Assembly: GCA_003158355.1 (NCBI GenBank)
Contig: PMIV01000156.1
Span: 1 to 8,658, forward strand
From: Anaerolineaceae bacterium
GTDB taxonomy: Bacteria > Chloroflexota > Anaerolineae > Anaerolineales > Anaerolineaceae
DNA length: 8,658 bases
Direction of reading: 5' to 3'
Part shown: positions 1-6,754 of the stretch, piece after piece
Layout of the letters: each line of letters begins with the position of its first letter
Position numbering within the stretch: the first letter of the stretch is position 1
Position numbers and translations under genes: made by a program
Notes under the pieces: model-generated
The model's input: the letters and a program-made list of their open reading frames with translations, nothing else
Told to the model about the DNA's origin: nothing
Database searches by the model: none

Positions 1-176
1 CATAATATTTTTGAAGGAATCACTGGTTCAAGTAATTTGACGGATCTCAGTTCAAGAGTGGTCTCAAGACGTCTATATTCGCCAAACAAATTGCCCTCGA
101 TCAATCCAACTTTATCGTCCTTGAGCCATCCAATGTGGATCTGTTTATCCAGCGTCTGAAACCTAAGAAACTTCAT
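1..176 (-). CDS. Fumarylacetoacetate hydrolase family protein, N-terminal part (truncated by window edge)
   Basis: Read on the minus strand, an ATG at 176 opens a frame that stays open to the window edge (58 codons). It begins MKFLRFQTLDKQIHIGWL and ends PVIPSKIL plus the first two bases of a TG_ codon. This matches the small N-terminal domain that precedes the catalytic core in many FAH-family proteins, where PSKI(V/L)C-VGRNY leads into the metal-binding core. The core itself lies outside the window, so the substrate cannot be judged. Family members hydrolyse or decarboxylate 2-oxo or acylpyruvate-type acids using a divalent metal. A GGAG lies 6 nt before the ATG and a plausible promoter lies further upstream. 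The gene is divergent from sucCD. Family assignment is fairly sure and the exact function is unknown. Confidence 0.75.
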   Translation of the reverse strand, partial: MKFLRFQTLDKQIHIGWLKDDKVGLIEGNLFGEYRRLETTLELRSVKLLEPVIPSKIL

Positions 177-237
177 CTAGTCTCCATCATGAAATCCAAG
201 TTATGTGAGATTCCGGTAAAGATCGAATTTTTCTTCT

Positions 238-266
238 ATTATAGCGCCGACTACCTTTTCGTTTAA
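238..266 (-). promoter_or_regulatory. Putative sigma70-type promoter for the FAH-family gene
   Basis: On the minus strand there is a perfect TATAAT (238-243) with TTAAAC (261-266) 17 bp upstream. The -35 is weak, with 3 of 6 consensus bases. Transcription would start near 231, giving a leader of about 55 nt to the ATG at 176. Spacing and position fit, but this is prediction only. Confidence 0.45.
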
Positions 267-358
267 TTATTTCAACAAGTTCATCATAAATTCCGAACCA
301 TTTTATATTGATCATGCTTAATCACGTAAATTTTTAAGTGTTTTTATCCGTGGCGATG

Positions 359-364
359 TATAAT
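359..364 (+). promoter_or_regulatory. Putative -10 box of the sucCD promoter
   Basis: A perfect TATAAT lies 45 nt before the sucC start. No good -35 hexamer is present at 16-18 bp upstream, where the sequence is around AAGTGT. A start near 371 would give a leader of about 38 nt that contains the strong ribosome binding site GAGGGAG (397-403). Confidence 0.4.
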
Positions 365-408
365 CTTTTTGGATTCTGCTCGTGAAATAAACCATTGAGG
401 GAGATTCA

Positions 409-1551
409 ATGAAACTTCAGGAATACCAATCCAAACAAATCTTCGCTCGTTACGGGATTCCGATCCCCAAAGGAAGAATCGCTGGCACATCCAGCGAGGT
501 AAAGCTCATCGCCGAAGAATTGGGCGGTAGAGTAGTTGTAAAATCGCAGGTATTGGTTGGAGGGAGGGGGAAAGCTGGCGGAATTCGTTTAGCAAAAACA
601 CCCGAAGAAGCTCAAGAATTTGCTACGGCAATTTTAGGTATGGAAATCAAAGGATTACCGGTGCGCAAAGTGCTTGTGGATGAAGCGGTATCGATCACCA
701 AGGAATTCTACATCGGTATCGTTAATGACCGGGTTCATCAAATGCCCGTTCTGATTGCATCCGGTGCCGGCGGGATGGATATCGAGGAAGTTGCTCAAAA
801 AAACCCGGAGAAAATCATTCGCATCCACATCGATCCTTTGCTGGGATTGTGCGACTTTCAAATGCGCAATGCGGCAATTGGCATTGATCTACCGCGTGGG
901 TTATGGAAAAGCTTCATTGAAGTGATCAAAGGGTTGTGGAAAGCCTATGTCGACTGCGATGCAACCCTCGCTGAGATCAACCCGCTGGTGATCAACTCTG
1001 AAAACCACCTGGTCGCTCTGGACGCTAAAGTGATCATTGATGATAATTCGCTGTTTCGCCACTCAGACCTGGGGGACTTGCGAGACATGGACAGCGATGA
1101 ACCCGCTGAAATTGAAGCCCGCAAGTTTGGAGTGACCTTCATCAAAATGAATGGGAACATCGGCTGTATGGTCAACGGCGCGGGTTTAGCCATGGCAACC
1201 ATGGATATCCTCAACCTGTTTGGCGGTGAAGCAGCTAATTTTTTGGATATCGGCGGCGGGGCTACATCAGAAAAAGTGGCTGCCTCACTCAAGATCATCC
1301 TCAGCGACCATAAGGTCAAATCAATCTTTATCAACATTTTCGGAGGTATCACCCGCTGCGATGAAGTGGCCAAAGGAATTTTGCTGGCCTCGAACGATTT
1401 GAAGATTAAAATTCCTATGGTAGTGCGTTTGATCGGCACCAATCAGGCAGAAGGACAACAAATTTTACAAAACGCTAATTTCACCTCTGCTGATACCCTG
1501 GCCCAGGCAGCACAGTTGGCAGTTTCACTTGCGAAAGGAAAAAAATCATGA
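409..1551 (+). CDS. sucC: Succinate--CoA ligase (ADP-forming), beta subunit
   Basis: This is the beta subunit of the cytoplasmic enzyme that interconverts succinyl-CoA and succinate with formation or use of ATP. At 380 residues it is close to the usual length of about 388. An ATP-grasp domain occupies roughly the first 240 residues and carries the nucleotide loop GGRGKAGG (51-58) and the metal-site stretch AEINPLV (188-194) with D205. The C-terminal ligase/CoA domain starts around residue 245, with [18 protein letters not shown] (249-266), GGGA (282-285) and FGGITRCD (311-318). The start is well placed: GAGGGAG sits 5 nt before the ATG, and the first residues [18 protein letters not shown] align with the family N-terminus. 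The last codon and stop overlap the sucD start by 4 bp, a sign of translational coupling. Malate--CoA ligase beta subunits are close relatives and cannot be fully excluded without a phylogeny. Confidence 0.95.
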   Translation: MKLQEYQSKQIFARYGIPIPKGRIAGTSSEVKLIAEELGGRVVVKSQVLVGGRGKAGGIRLAKTPEEAQEFATAILGMEIKGLPVRKVLVDEAVSITKEFYIGIVNDRVHQMPVLIASGAGGMDIEEVAQKNPEKIIRIHIDPLLGLCDFQMRNAAIGIDLPRGLWKSFIEVIKGLWKAYVDCDATLAEINPLVINSENHLVALDAKVIIDDNSLFRHSDLGDLRDMDSDEPAEIEARKFGVTFIKMNGNIGCMVNGAGLAMATMDILNLFGGEAANFLDIGGGATSEKVAASLKIILSDHKVKSIFINIFGGITRCDEVAKGILLASNDLKIKIPMVVRLIGTNQAEGQQILQNANFTSADTLAQAAQLAVSLAKGKKS

Positions 1552-2411
1552 GCATCCTGGCGCACAAAAATACAAAACTCCTCGTCCAAGGGATTACCGG
1601 TAATGAAGGTCTATTTCATTCTCAGCAAATGTTCCAATACAAGACCAATATTGTGGCTGGAGTCAGCCCCGGCAAAGGCGGCGAATGGGTGCTGGATGGG
1701 AAGATTCCCGTTTTTGATTCAGTGAGATCAGCCGTGGAAATGACTGGCGCCGATGCATCGGTCATTTTTGTGCCGGCCAGATATTGTGCGGATGCCATCT
1801 ATGAAGCCGTGGATGCGGATATTCCTCTAGTGGTTTGCATCACCGAGGGTGTTCCCGTCCAGGACATGATGCGGGTCAAACGTTTTTTGGCACATAAGAA
1901 GACGCGCATTATCGGACCCAATTGTCCGGGCATTCTTACACCTGGCGAAACCAAGATCGGCATCATTCCGGGAAACATCACCTTCCCTGGAAACGTCGGG
2001 GTCATTTCAAGATCAGGTACATTGACCTACGAAGTCCTCTACGCTCTCAAACAGGCAGATAGAGGGGTTTCCACCTGTATTGGTATTGGTGGAGATCCTA
2101 TTAAAGGCGTGGGGTTTGTTGAATTATTGGAAATGTTTGAGGCTGATGCCCAAACTGATCAAATCGTGATGATCGGTGAAATTGGCGGGAATGAAGAAGA
2201 AGCCGCAGCGGAATATATCTCACGCTATGTCACCAAACCGGTTGTCGCTTTTATTGCAGGTGTGACCGCTCCACCCGGTAAGAGAATGGGGCACGCTGGT
2301 GCCATTATTGAAGGTAAAGAGGGTACTGCACAGGAAAAGATCAAAACACTTGAAGCATCGGGGATTCGGGTCGCCCAACATCCAGAACAAATTCCATCGT
2401 TACTCGCTTAA
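1548..2411 (+). CDS. sucD: Succinate--CoA ligase (ADP-forming), alpha subunit
   Basis: This is the alpha subunit that binds CoA and carries the phosphohistidine relay between the two subunits. At 287 residues it matches the family length of about 289. The Rossmann-type CoA-binding domain is at the N-terminus, with VQGITGNEG (13-21) and VSPGKGG (39-45). IGPNCPG (122-128), SRSGTLTYE (154-162) and GIGGDP (179-184) follow. The active-site histidine is H249 in the stretch [11 protein letters not shown] (244-254). The start is supported by the ATGA overlap with sucC and by AAAGGA (1534-1539) at a normal distance. The gene ends six bases before a strong terminator hairpin, so sucC-sucD appears to be a complete two-gene operon. 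Its partner genes of the TCA cycle are not in this window. Malate--CoA ligase alpha subunit is the main alternative. Confidence 0.95.
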   Translation: MSILAHKNTKLLVQGITGNEGLFHSQQMFQYKTNIVAGVSPGKGGEWVLDGKIPVFDSVRSAVEMTGADASVIFVPARYCADAIYEAVDADIPLVVCITEGVPVQDMMRVKRFLAHKKTRIIGPNCPGILTPGETKIGIIPGNITFPGNVGVISRSGTLTYEVLYALKQADRGVSTCIGIGGDPIKGVGFVELLEMFEADAQTDQIVMIGEIGGNEEEAAAEYISRYVTKPVVAFIAGVTAPPGKRMGHAGAIIEGKEGTAQEKIKTLEASGIRVAQHPEQIPSLLA

Positions 2412-2416
2412 ATATA

Positions 2417-2446
2417 AAGAGGTGCAAGTAATTGCTTGCACCTCTT
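2417..2446. terminator. Bidirectional intrinsic terminator between sucD and acpP
   Basis: A perfect 12-bp inverted repeat, AAGAGGTGCAAG (2417-2428) and CTTGCACCTCTT (2435-2446), has a 6-nt loop. It lies 5 bp after the sucD stop and 10 bp after the acpP stop on the other strand. The base of the stem is A/T rich and is followed by TATC on plus and TATATTT on minus, so it can act in both directions. The U-tracts are short. Confidence 0.85.
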
Positions 2447-2456
2447 ATCATTCCAG

Positions 2457-2693
2457 TTATTTCTTGTGGCCGTCAATATACTTTACTGCATCGGTCACGG
2501 TTTTAATATTACGAGCGTCTTCATCATTGATATTGATATCAAATTTTTCACAGAAACCATCGATCAAGAAAAACTGATCCATTGAATCTGCTTTCAGGTC
2601 TTCAACAAAACGAGTGTCTTCTTTGACCTCTTTTTCATCAACCTTTAAGACGTCGACTATTACTGCCTTTACTTTTTCATATGTTTCGCTCAT
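2457..2693 (-). CDS. acpP: Acyl carrier protein
   Basis: This is a 78-residue acidic protein of the usual ACP size and four-helix pattern. The phosphopantetheine attachment serine is S37 in ADSMDQ (35-40). The C-terminal half has DININDEDARNIKTV (52-66), which matches the loop and helix III/IV region. ACP carries acyl intermediates in fatty acid synthesis. The start is certain: AGGAGG (2700-2705) lies 6 nt before the ATG. Helix II is unusual. The positions of E. coli ACP E41 and E47 are F42 and C48 here, so the acidic face that docks to partner enzymes is partly lost (E49 remains). This might be a specialised ACP rather than the only housekeeping copy. The gene stands alone and convergent to sucCD, without fab genes in the window. 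Confidence 0.93.
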   Translation of the reverse strand: MSETYEKVKAVIVDVLKVDEKEVKEDTRFVEDLKADSMDQFFLIDGFCEKFDININDEDARNIKTVTDAVKYIDGHKK

Positions 2694-2735
2694 TTAAAAC
2701 CTCCTGGACTTATTTTCATCAGCTTGCTATTTTGA

Positions 2736-2763
2736 ATTGTAACTTTCCTGTACATTCTGTCAA
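2736..2763 (-). promoter_or_regulatory. Putative sigma70-type promoter for acpP
   Basis: On the minus strand there is a consensus TTGACA (2758-2763), a 16-bp spacer and TACAAT (2736-2741). Transcription would start near 2729, about 36 nt before the ATG. A short inverted repeat GATTC/GAATC (2765-2769 and 2778-2782) lies just upstream of the -35. Confidence 0.7.
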
Positions 2764-2872
2764 GGATTCTGCACAAGGAATCTTTTAAATATAATCGGTC
2801 TTGTATGTTACCTGAAATCATATCAATGAATAGATCGCTGAGTAGTTTTATCCTCCAAATAAAAACATTTTA

Positions 2873-2901
2873 TCGACAAGAGAAAAAACATTTGCTAAAA
2901 T
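2873..2901 (+). promoter_or_regulatory. Putative distal promoter for fni
   Basis: TCGACA (2873-2878), a 17-bp spacer and TAAAAT (2896-2901) are present, with a TG one base before the -10 (extended -10 form). The start would be near 2908, giving a leader of about 57 nt that contains the inverted repeat at 2927-2951 and no clear Shine-Dalgarno sequence. Confidence 0.45.
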
Positions 2902-2926
2902 GAATGATAATTTTGACATTTATAAC

Positions 2927-2951
2927 ACCAGAGAACCAGTTTAGGTCTGGT
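2927..2951. repeat. Operator-like inverted repeat before fni
   Basis: ACCAGA (2927-2932) and TCTGGT (2946-2951) are perfect inverted arms. A second left arm, ACCAG (2935-2939), can pair with the same right arm. The element overlaps the TG and the first base of the proximal -10 box, so it could be an operator or a small leader hairpin. No regulator is known for it here. Confidence 0.35.
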
Positions 2952-2956
2952 ATACT
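2948..2956 (+). promoter_or_regulatory. Proximal extended -10 promoter of fni; predicts a leaderless mRNA
   Basis: TGGTATACT is an extended -10 element (TG-N-TATACT). The -10 ends 8 nt before the fni ATG at 2965, so a normal start point would fall at or within 3 nt of that ATG. No Shine-Dalgarno sequence is present at a working distance, and AAGAG directly abuts the ATG. The two observations agree with a leaderless transcript. No good -35 is seen at 17 bp. Confidence 0.5.
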
Positions 2957-2964
2957 CATAAGAG

Positions 2965-3996
2965 ATGAGTGAAAAATCTGAAATTTTCAGACGTAAGAAC
3001 GATCATGTCCGTATAAATCTCGAAGAAGATGTGCAATCGAGTACAACAAGCGGTTTGGAACATATTGTGTTGAATCATTGTGCCTTACCGGAAATCAGCC
3101 TTGAAAATGTCGATCTCTCGACCTCATTTTTAAACCATAAGCTAAAAATGCCCTTATTGATCTCTTCCATGACCGGGGGAACACAGGAGAGTGAACGAAT
3201 TAATACCAACCTTGCCCTCGCAGCCCAATCTGCCGGGGTAGCTATGGGTCTGGGCTCTCAGCGAGCTGCATTAGAAAGAACCGCCGCGCTCAGTTCCTTC
3301 CGTCTGCGCCGATTTGCTCCGGATATTCTCCTGTTTGCCAATATTGGCGCGGTGCAACTGAATTATGGAATTGGCGTGGTGGAATGCCGCGAACTGGTCG
3401 AAATGGCAACAGCAGACGCTTTGATCTTGCACCTTAACCCCCTGCAGGAGGCACTGCAGCCAGAGGGCGATACCAATTTTGACCATCTTTTGCCCAAAAT
3501 TAATCACTTATGCAGAAGTCTTAGCGTACCAGTGGTTGTCAAAGAAGTTGGCTGGGGAATTTCTGATAAAGTCGCTGTACAATTAATCGAAGCGGGTGTT
3601 GCTGCCATTGATGTGGCAGGTGCCGGAGGAACTTCCTGGTCGCAAGTGGAAATGTTCCGCACAGCCGATGAGACCAGCCGCCGTATTGCCTCGCACTTCC
3701 GAAATTGGGGGATCCCCACAGCGCAGGCACTAAGATCGGTTCATCGGTTAAACCCCGGCATACCTCTCATCGCTTCAGGAGGGTTAAAAACAGGTATTGA
3801 TATTGCAAAATGTCTTGCATTGGGAGCTGATCTGTGCGGTATGGCCGGACGATTGTTACACTCTGCCACAACTTCTGCCGAAGAAGTGACAAATGTTTTT
3901 AACGAATTGTCAAAAGAACTGCGAATCTGCATGTTTGTTTGCGGTGCCTCCGATATTGAAAGCTTAAAGAATATAGGATACAGCGAAAATGACTGA
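2965..3996 (+). CDS. fni: Type 2 isopentenyl-diphosphate delta-isomerase (FMN-dependent)
   Basis: This cytoplasmic flavoenzyme converts isopentenyl diphosphate to dimethylallyl diphosphate, using reduced FMN and a divalent metal. It is a 343-residue TIM-barrel protein, as is usual for the family. Motifs in order are RRKNDHVRI near the N-terminus (9-17), LLISSMTGG (64-72), GLGSQRAAL (95-103), [10 protein letters not shown] (126-135), [14 protein letters not shown] (156-169) with the catalytic-region glutamine Q161 and metal-binding glutamate E167, [11 protein letters not shown] (190-200), GAGGTSW (219-225) and ASGGLKTG (270-277). The start is chosen because the family N-terminus begins just before R-K-x-D-H and there is no room upstream. 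It has no usual ribosome binding site. It overlaps the prenyl synthase gene by 8 bp, and together they supply DMAPP and then longer prenyl diphosphates. Confidence 0.95.
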   Translation: MSEKSEIFRRKNDHVRINLEEDVQSSTTSGLEHIVLNHCALPEISLENVDLSTSFLNHKLKMPLLISSMTGGTQESERINTNLALAAQSAGVAMGLGSQRAALERTAALSSFRLRRFAPDILLFANIGAVQLNYGIGVVECRELVEMATADALILHLNPLQEALQPEGDTNFDHLLPKINHLCRSLSVPVVVKEVGWGISDKVAVQLIEAGVAAIDVAGAGGTSWSQVEMFRTADETSRRIASHFRNWGIPTAQALRSVHRLNPGIPLIASGGLKTGIDIAKCLALGADLCGMAGRLLHSATTSAEEVTNVFNELSKELRICMFVCGASDIESLKNIGYSEND

Positions 3997-4999
3997 AACC
4001 ATTGATCTACCTCAAATCCAGACAGCTATAGAAGAAGAATTAAAAGAATGCATCCTTCATTCCGAAAATAATTATTATGCGGGCTATGAAGAAATGTTTA
4101 CTTACCAGATGGATTGGGAAAACAACCCACACCAGTATCGCGGTAAGCGTGTCCGCCCGCTTCTATTATTGCTTGCCGCCCATGCTGTCGGGGGTGATTG
4201 GCACGCAACACTTCCCGCCGCGGCATCACTCGAATTAATGCACAATTTTTCGCTGATTCATGATGACATTCAAGATAAAAGTCCAACCCGCCGTGGCAAA
4301 CCTACTATATGGATAAAATGGGGCGAACCACAGGCGATCAACACCGGTGATGCCATACTTGCGCTCTCTTCGCTGTCACTCCAACGATTGAAACCGCATT
4401 TTTCACCGGAACAAATCTTACAGATTTCAAATTTGGTTCATCATGCCTGCCTCGACCTAACGCGCGGGCAATATCTGGATATCTCTTTTGAAAGCAGACC
4501 TTCTGTTAGCCTGAATGAGTATATGGAAATGATTACCGGTAAAACCTGCAGCCTCCTTTCAGCGGCTTTGGAAATTGGCGCACGGCTGGGCGGAGCTTCT
4601 GAACAAGATAGTCTGGCTTTGAATGAATGTGGAAGATTATTAGGTCAGGCTTACCAGATCCAGGATGACTGGCTGGGAATTTGGGGAAATGATGCCATTA
4701 CCGGAAAATCCAACCAATCTGACCTGATCACCCGGAAAAAGACTTTTCCAATCCTTTCTGGGTTGGCAAAGAAACGGACTTTCTTTGAAATTTGGTCGAG
4801 AATCCCGGTGATCACCTGTGATCAGATTCACTTATTGGTCGAAACTCTTAAAAATGACGGGGTAAAAGCCGAAACAGAAGCAAAAATGGAATCTCTATAT
4901 TTACAAACCCAGACCGTTTTGGATTCACTGAATTACCCTGAAAACCGGATGGAACCGCTGCGATCCTTGATCAATAAACTAATGAAACGGGCTCAATAA
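3989..4999 (+). CDS. Polyprenyl (geranylgeranyl/farnesyl-type) diphosphate synthase
   Basis: This is a class I trans-prenyl transferase of 336 residues that condenses isopentenyl diphosphate onto allylic diphosphates. The first aspartate-rich motif is DDIQD (92-96), followed by RRGKPT (101-106) with the two diphosphate-binding arginines. GKRVRP (52-57) is the substrate-binding start of the fold. The second motif is QIQDDWLGIWGND (223-235): D226 and D227 are present but the classical third Asp position is G230, as in many GGPP synthases of the DDLLG type. F87, five residues before the first motif, is aromatic, which usually limits product length to C15-C20. GKTCSLL (184-190) and GKSNQSDL (239-246) are also family features. 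AGGA (3975-3978) precedes the ATG within fni, with an 8-bp overlap. The gene's 3' end overlaps the convergent folK by 7 bp. Product length is inferred only. Confidence 0.9.
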   Translation: MTETIDLPQIQTAIEEELKECILHSENNYYAGYEEMFTYQMDWENNPHQYRGKRVRPLLLLLAAHAVGGDWHATLPAAASLELMHNFSLIHDDIQDKSPTRRGKPTIWIKWGEPQAINTGDAILALSSLSLQRLKPHFSPEQILQISNLVHHACLDLTRGQYLDISFESRPSVSLNEYMEMITGKTCSLLSAALEIGARLGGASEQDSLALNECGRLLGQAYQIQDDWLGIWGNDAITGKSNQSDLITRKKTFPILSGLAKKRTFFEIWSRIPVITCDQIHLLVETLKNDGVKAETEAKMESLYLQTQTVLDSLNYPENRMEPLRSLINKLMKRAQ

Positions 5000-5460
5000 A
5001 CAAGCGCTCCCACATTGACAGCAGTCGGTTTGCAGCAATGTTCACGGGCTAATTCAGCCAGTGTTTTTCGGCTTTCCATATCTTTCAAATCAGGGATAAG
5101 TTCTGCTAACGGCAAGATCAAGTGATCGAAACGAAAAATATTTTTATCGATTACTTCCCGATTGAAAACAAGAATATCCAGATCGATCGTCCGCGCGGCA
5201 TTTTTATCTGCCACCCGTACTCGCCCCAAACTGGTCTCGATCGCACTCAATATTTCCACCTTTAAATAATTCATATCCACTGCTGTTGCTATTTGCACTG
5301 CGGCGTTGAGAAATGGAGGCCCGCTGGAGCCAACCGCGGCAGTTTTCCAAAGGGAGGAAACCGCTTCGATCTTGACGTATCCGCTCAGCATTTGCAGTGC
5401 CTTGGGAAGATTTTGCCCGGGTGCGATATTGGAACCTAAGCCCAGAATGACTGTGTTCAT
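4993..5460 (-). CDS. folK: 2-amino-4-hydroxy-6-hydroxymethyldihydropteridine pyrophosphokinase (HPPK)
   Basis: This enzyme transfers pyrophosphate from ATP to 6-hydroxymethyl-7,8-dihydropterin, the step before dihydropteroate synthase in folate synthesis. Its 155 residues match the family. Motifs are LGLGSN (6-11), PPFLNAAV (48-55), LGRVR (78-82) and AARTIDLDILVFN (88-100), with R90 and the magnesium-binding D93 and D95. ILPLAELIPD (115-124) is the conserved C-terminal segment. The gene starts 8 bp after the folB stop, with only a weak GGA before the ATG, so translation may depend on coupling to folB. It is last in the SDR-folB-folK operon, and its stop lies inside the end of the convergent prenyl synthase gene. 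No terminator is visible downstream. Confidence 0.95.
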   Translation of the reverse strand: MNTVILGLGSNIAPGQNLPKALQMLSGYVKIEAVSSLWKTAAVGSSGPPFLNAAVQIATAVDMNYLKVEILSAIETSLGRVRVADKNAARTIDLDILVFNREVIDKNIFRFDHLILPLAELIPDLKDMESRKTLAELAREHCCKPTAVNVGALVY

Positions 5461-5468
5461 TTGATCCG

Positions 5469-5822
5469 TTAGTTTCGGCTGCGCTCGATCTCGACGCCAA
5501 CCGATTTGGAAAAGCGGACAGCTCCGGGCTTTTCTACCCGAACGCGCACGCTGACCACTTTGGGGTCTTCCAGAATCATACCGGCAATATCGGTAGCCAG
5601 CGCTTCGACCGTGTACCGCTGTACTTTTTCCACGTGGGCCAAGATCTTTTTTGCCACGGTTCGATAATTAACACTGTCGTTCACATCATCAGAACTGCCT
5701 GCTGCCGAGATATCCGTATTCATGACCACATTTACCAATATATCTTGTGGCTGCTCTCGCTCGTGCTCTGAAATACCGATCACTCCACGGATTAGTAAAT
5801 CTTTGATAAATATTTGATCCAT
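5469..5822 (-). CDS. folB: Dihydroneopterin aldolase
   Basis: This enzyme cleaves 7,8-dihydroneopterin to 6-hydroxymethyl-7,8-dihydropterin and glycolaldehyde, making the substrate of the folK product that follows. With the start at 5822 the protein has 117 residues, the usual size, and begins MDQIFIKDLLIRG. The catalytic residues of the S. aureus enzyme align with E21, Y53 (VNYRTV), E73 (TVEALA) and K98 (VEKPGAV), all present. An in-frame TTG at 5840 would add six residues, but AAGGAG sits 5 nt before the ATG at 5822 and is inside the longer version, so the ATG is preferred. The gap to the upstream reductase is 14 bp and to folK 8 bp. Dihydroneopterin triphosphate epimerase (FolX) is a related alternative, less likely beside folK. 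Confidence 0.94.
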   Translation of the reverse strand: MDQIFIKDLLIRGVIGISEHEREQPQDILVNVVMNTDISAAGSSDDVNDSVNYRTVAKKILAHVEKVQRYTVEALATDIAGMILEDPKVVSVRVRVEKPGAVRFSKSVGVEIERSRN

Positions 5823-5827
5823 GCCAG

Positions 5828-5833
5828 CTCCTT
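5828..5833 (-). promoter_or_regulatory. Ribosome binding site that fixes the folB start
   Basis: AAGGAG on the minus strand lies 5 nt upstream of the ATG at 5822. It decides against the in-frame TTG at 5840, which would place this site inside the coding region and has no such site before it. Confidence 0.8.
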
Positions 5834-5836
5834 GTT

Positions 5837-6565
5837 TCAAACCAGATGACGTCCACCATCAAGATGAATGATTTCTCCCGTTATATAAGCCGGGCCGTTC
5901 AGTAAAAAGAGGAATGTGCTTTCCAATTCAGAAAGGTTAGCCCAACGTTTTGCTGGGATACTGCGTAGCAGTTCTTTATTCTCCGGTTCATTACGCGGAG
6001 GCAAGATCGCCCCCAGAGCAATGGCATTGACCGTGATATCGGGGGCGCTGGCCAGGGCTGCTGCCTGCGTTAAAGTTGCCAGTCCGGATTTACTGATGGT
6101 ATAGGCAAAATGGTCCCTGCCAGGATGCAGAGCGCGCCAATCGATAAGATTGATGATGCGGCCGGGCTGCCCGACCGGATGGTTCTTGATAAATGCCTGG
6201 CTGAGCAAAAACGGAGCCGTCAGGTTGATCATCATATTTTCCTGCCAGATCGCCAGCGAGGTTTCAAGCAGGCTCCCCGGAGTAAAAATAGCGGCGCTGT
6301 TGACGAGCGCATAAAGCGAACCTTTTTTATTCGCTTCATTGAATAGTTTTTGTACCTGGTCACTATCACTCAGATCAGCCTGCAATACCCATGCTTTTCG
6401 CCCCAGTGCCCGTATCTCTTCCGCGGTCTTATTTGCTTCGTCTGCAGAATGTCCGTGATGTACGATAACATCAGCCCCAGATCGAGCCGCTGCTAAGGCC
6501 ATCACCTTACCTAATCGATAAGCTGCTCCAGTAATTAAAACTGTTTTGCTTACAATTTCTGTCAT
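5837..6565 (-). CDS. SDR-family reductase, probably a pteridine/dihydrofolate reductase (PTR1/FolM type)
   Basis: This is a 242-residue short-chain dehydrogenase/reductase with one Rossmann domain. The cofactor loop is TGAAYRLG (12-19): arginine replaces the second glycine of the usual TGxxxGxG, which is the mark of pteridine reductases. HHGHSADEA (36-44) after beta2 resembles the NADPH-selecting stretch of PTR1. NSAA (89-92) is the NNAG-type motif. The catalytic serine is replaced by D142, with Y155 and K159 (YTISK). The 13-residue D-to-Y spacing equals that of Leishmania PTR1 (D181, Y194, K198). HLDGG (234-238) closes the fold. The gene heads an operon with folB and folK, which supports a role in reducing dihydropterin or dihydrofolate and perhaps in replacing a classical FolA. 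GGAG (6574-6577) lies 8 nt before the ATG. A generic SDR oxidoreductase is the cautious alternative. Confidence 0.85.
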   Translation of the reverse strand: MTEIVSKTVLITGAAYRLGKVMALAAARSGADVIVHHGHSADEANKTAEEIRALGRKAWVLQADLSDSDQVQKLFNEANKKGSLYALVNSAAIFTPGSLLETSLAIWQENMMINLTAPFLLSQAFIKNHPVGQPGRIINLIDWRALHPGRDHFAYTISKSGLATLTQAAALASAPDITVNAIALGAILPPRNEPENKELLRSIPAKRWANLSELESTFLFLLNGPAYITGEIIHLDGGRHLV

Positions 6566-6585
6566 TTCAGGTTCTCCACTTTTTA

Positions 6586-6614
6586 ATAGTAGAAGGGAAA
6601 ATAACCTGTGTCAA
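6586..6614 (-). promoter_or_regulatory. Near-consensus promoter of the SDR-folB-folK operon
   Basis: On the minus strand there is TTGACA (6609-6614), a 17-bp spacer and TACTAT (6586-6591). The start would be near 6579, leaving a leader of about 14 nt that begins close to the GGAG ribosome binding site. Such a short leader leaves no room for a riboswitch or attenuator. Confidence 0.8.
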
Positions 6615-6678
6615 GTGAGCTTCTATTGATTTGTCCTTACTTTTACTTTACTAAGAATGGAACCAGATTGAACATCAC

Positions 6679-6719
6679 ATTCCGGTGGAACATAGAGTGG
6701 CAAACAGTCCCATCGGAAT
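6679..6719. repeat. Imperfect inverted repeat between the hypothetical gene and the folate operon
   Basis: ATTCCGGTGG (6679-6688) can pair with CCATCGGAAT (6710-6719), with one G-U on the plus strand and a 21-nt loop. It is followed by TTTCTTTC on plus. On minus, the direction of the adjacent gene ending at 6755, no T-run follows, so its use as a terminator there is doubtful. Confidence 0.3.
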
Positions 6720-6754
6720 TTCTTTCAACTTATTTCAAAGCGAGCAAATAACGG

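Noticed and set aside
187..315. 42-codon minus-strand frame starting MINIKWFGIYDELVEIIKRK, just before the FAH-family gene
   Set aside because: It has no ribosome binding site before its ATG, and the TATAAT and -35 candidate of the FAH-family gene lie inside it. I recognise no family.
945..1442. Long open frame antisense to sucC (165 codons)
   Set aside because: It is a shadow of the sucC codon pattern, with no ribosome binding site or recognisable protein.
2299..2577. 92-codon plus-strand frame over the sucD end, terminator and acpP
   Set aside because: It runs through the strong terminator and lies antisense to acpP; the translation is not protein-like.
2913..2918. Perfect TTGACA before fni as a -35 box
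   Set aside because: No acceptable -10 lies 16-18 bp downstream (CCAGTT region), and the extended -10 at 2951-2956 is 32 bp away.
6566..6614. Folate (THF) riboswitch before the SDR-folB-folK operon
   Set aside because: The promoter predicts a leader of only about 14 nt, too short for any riboswitch.
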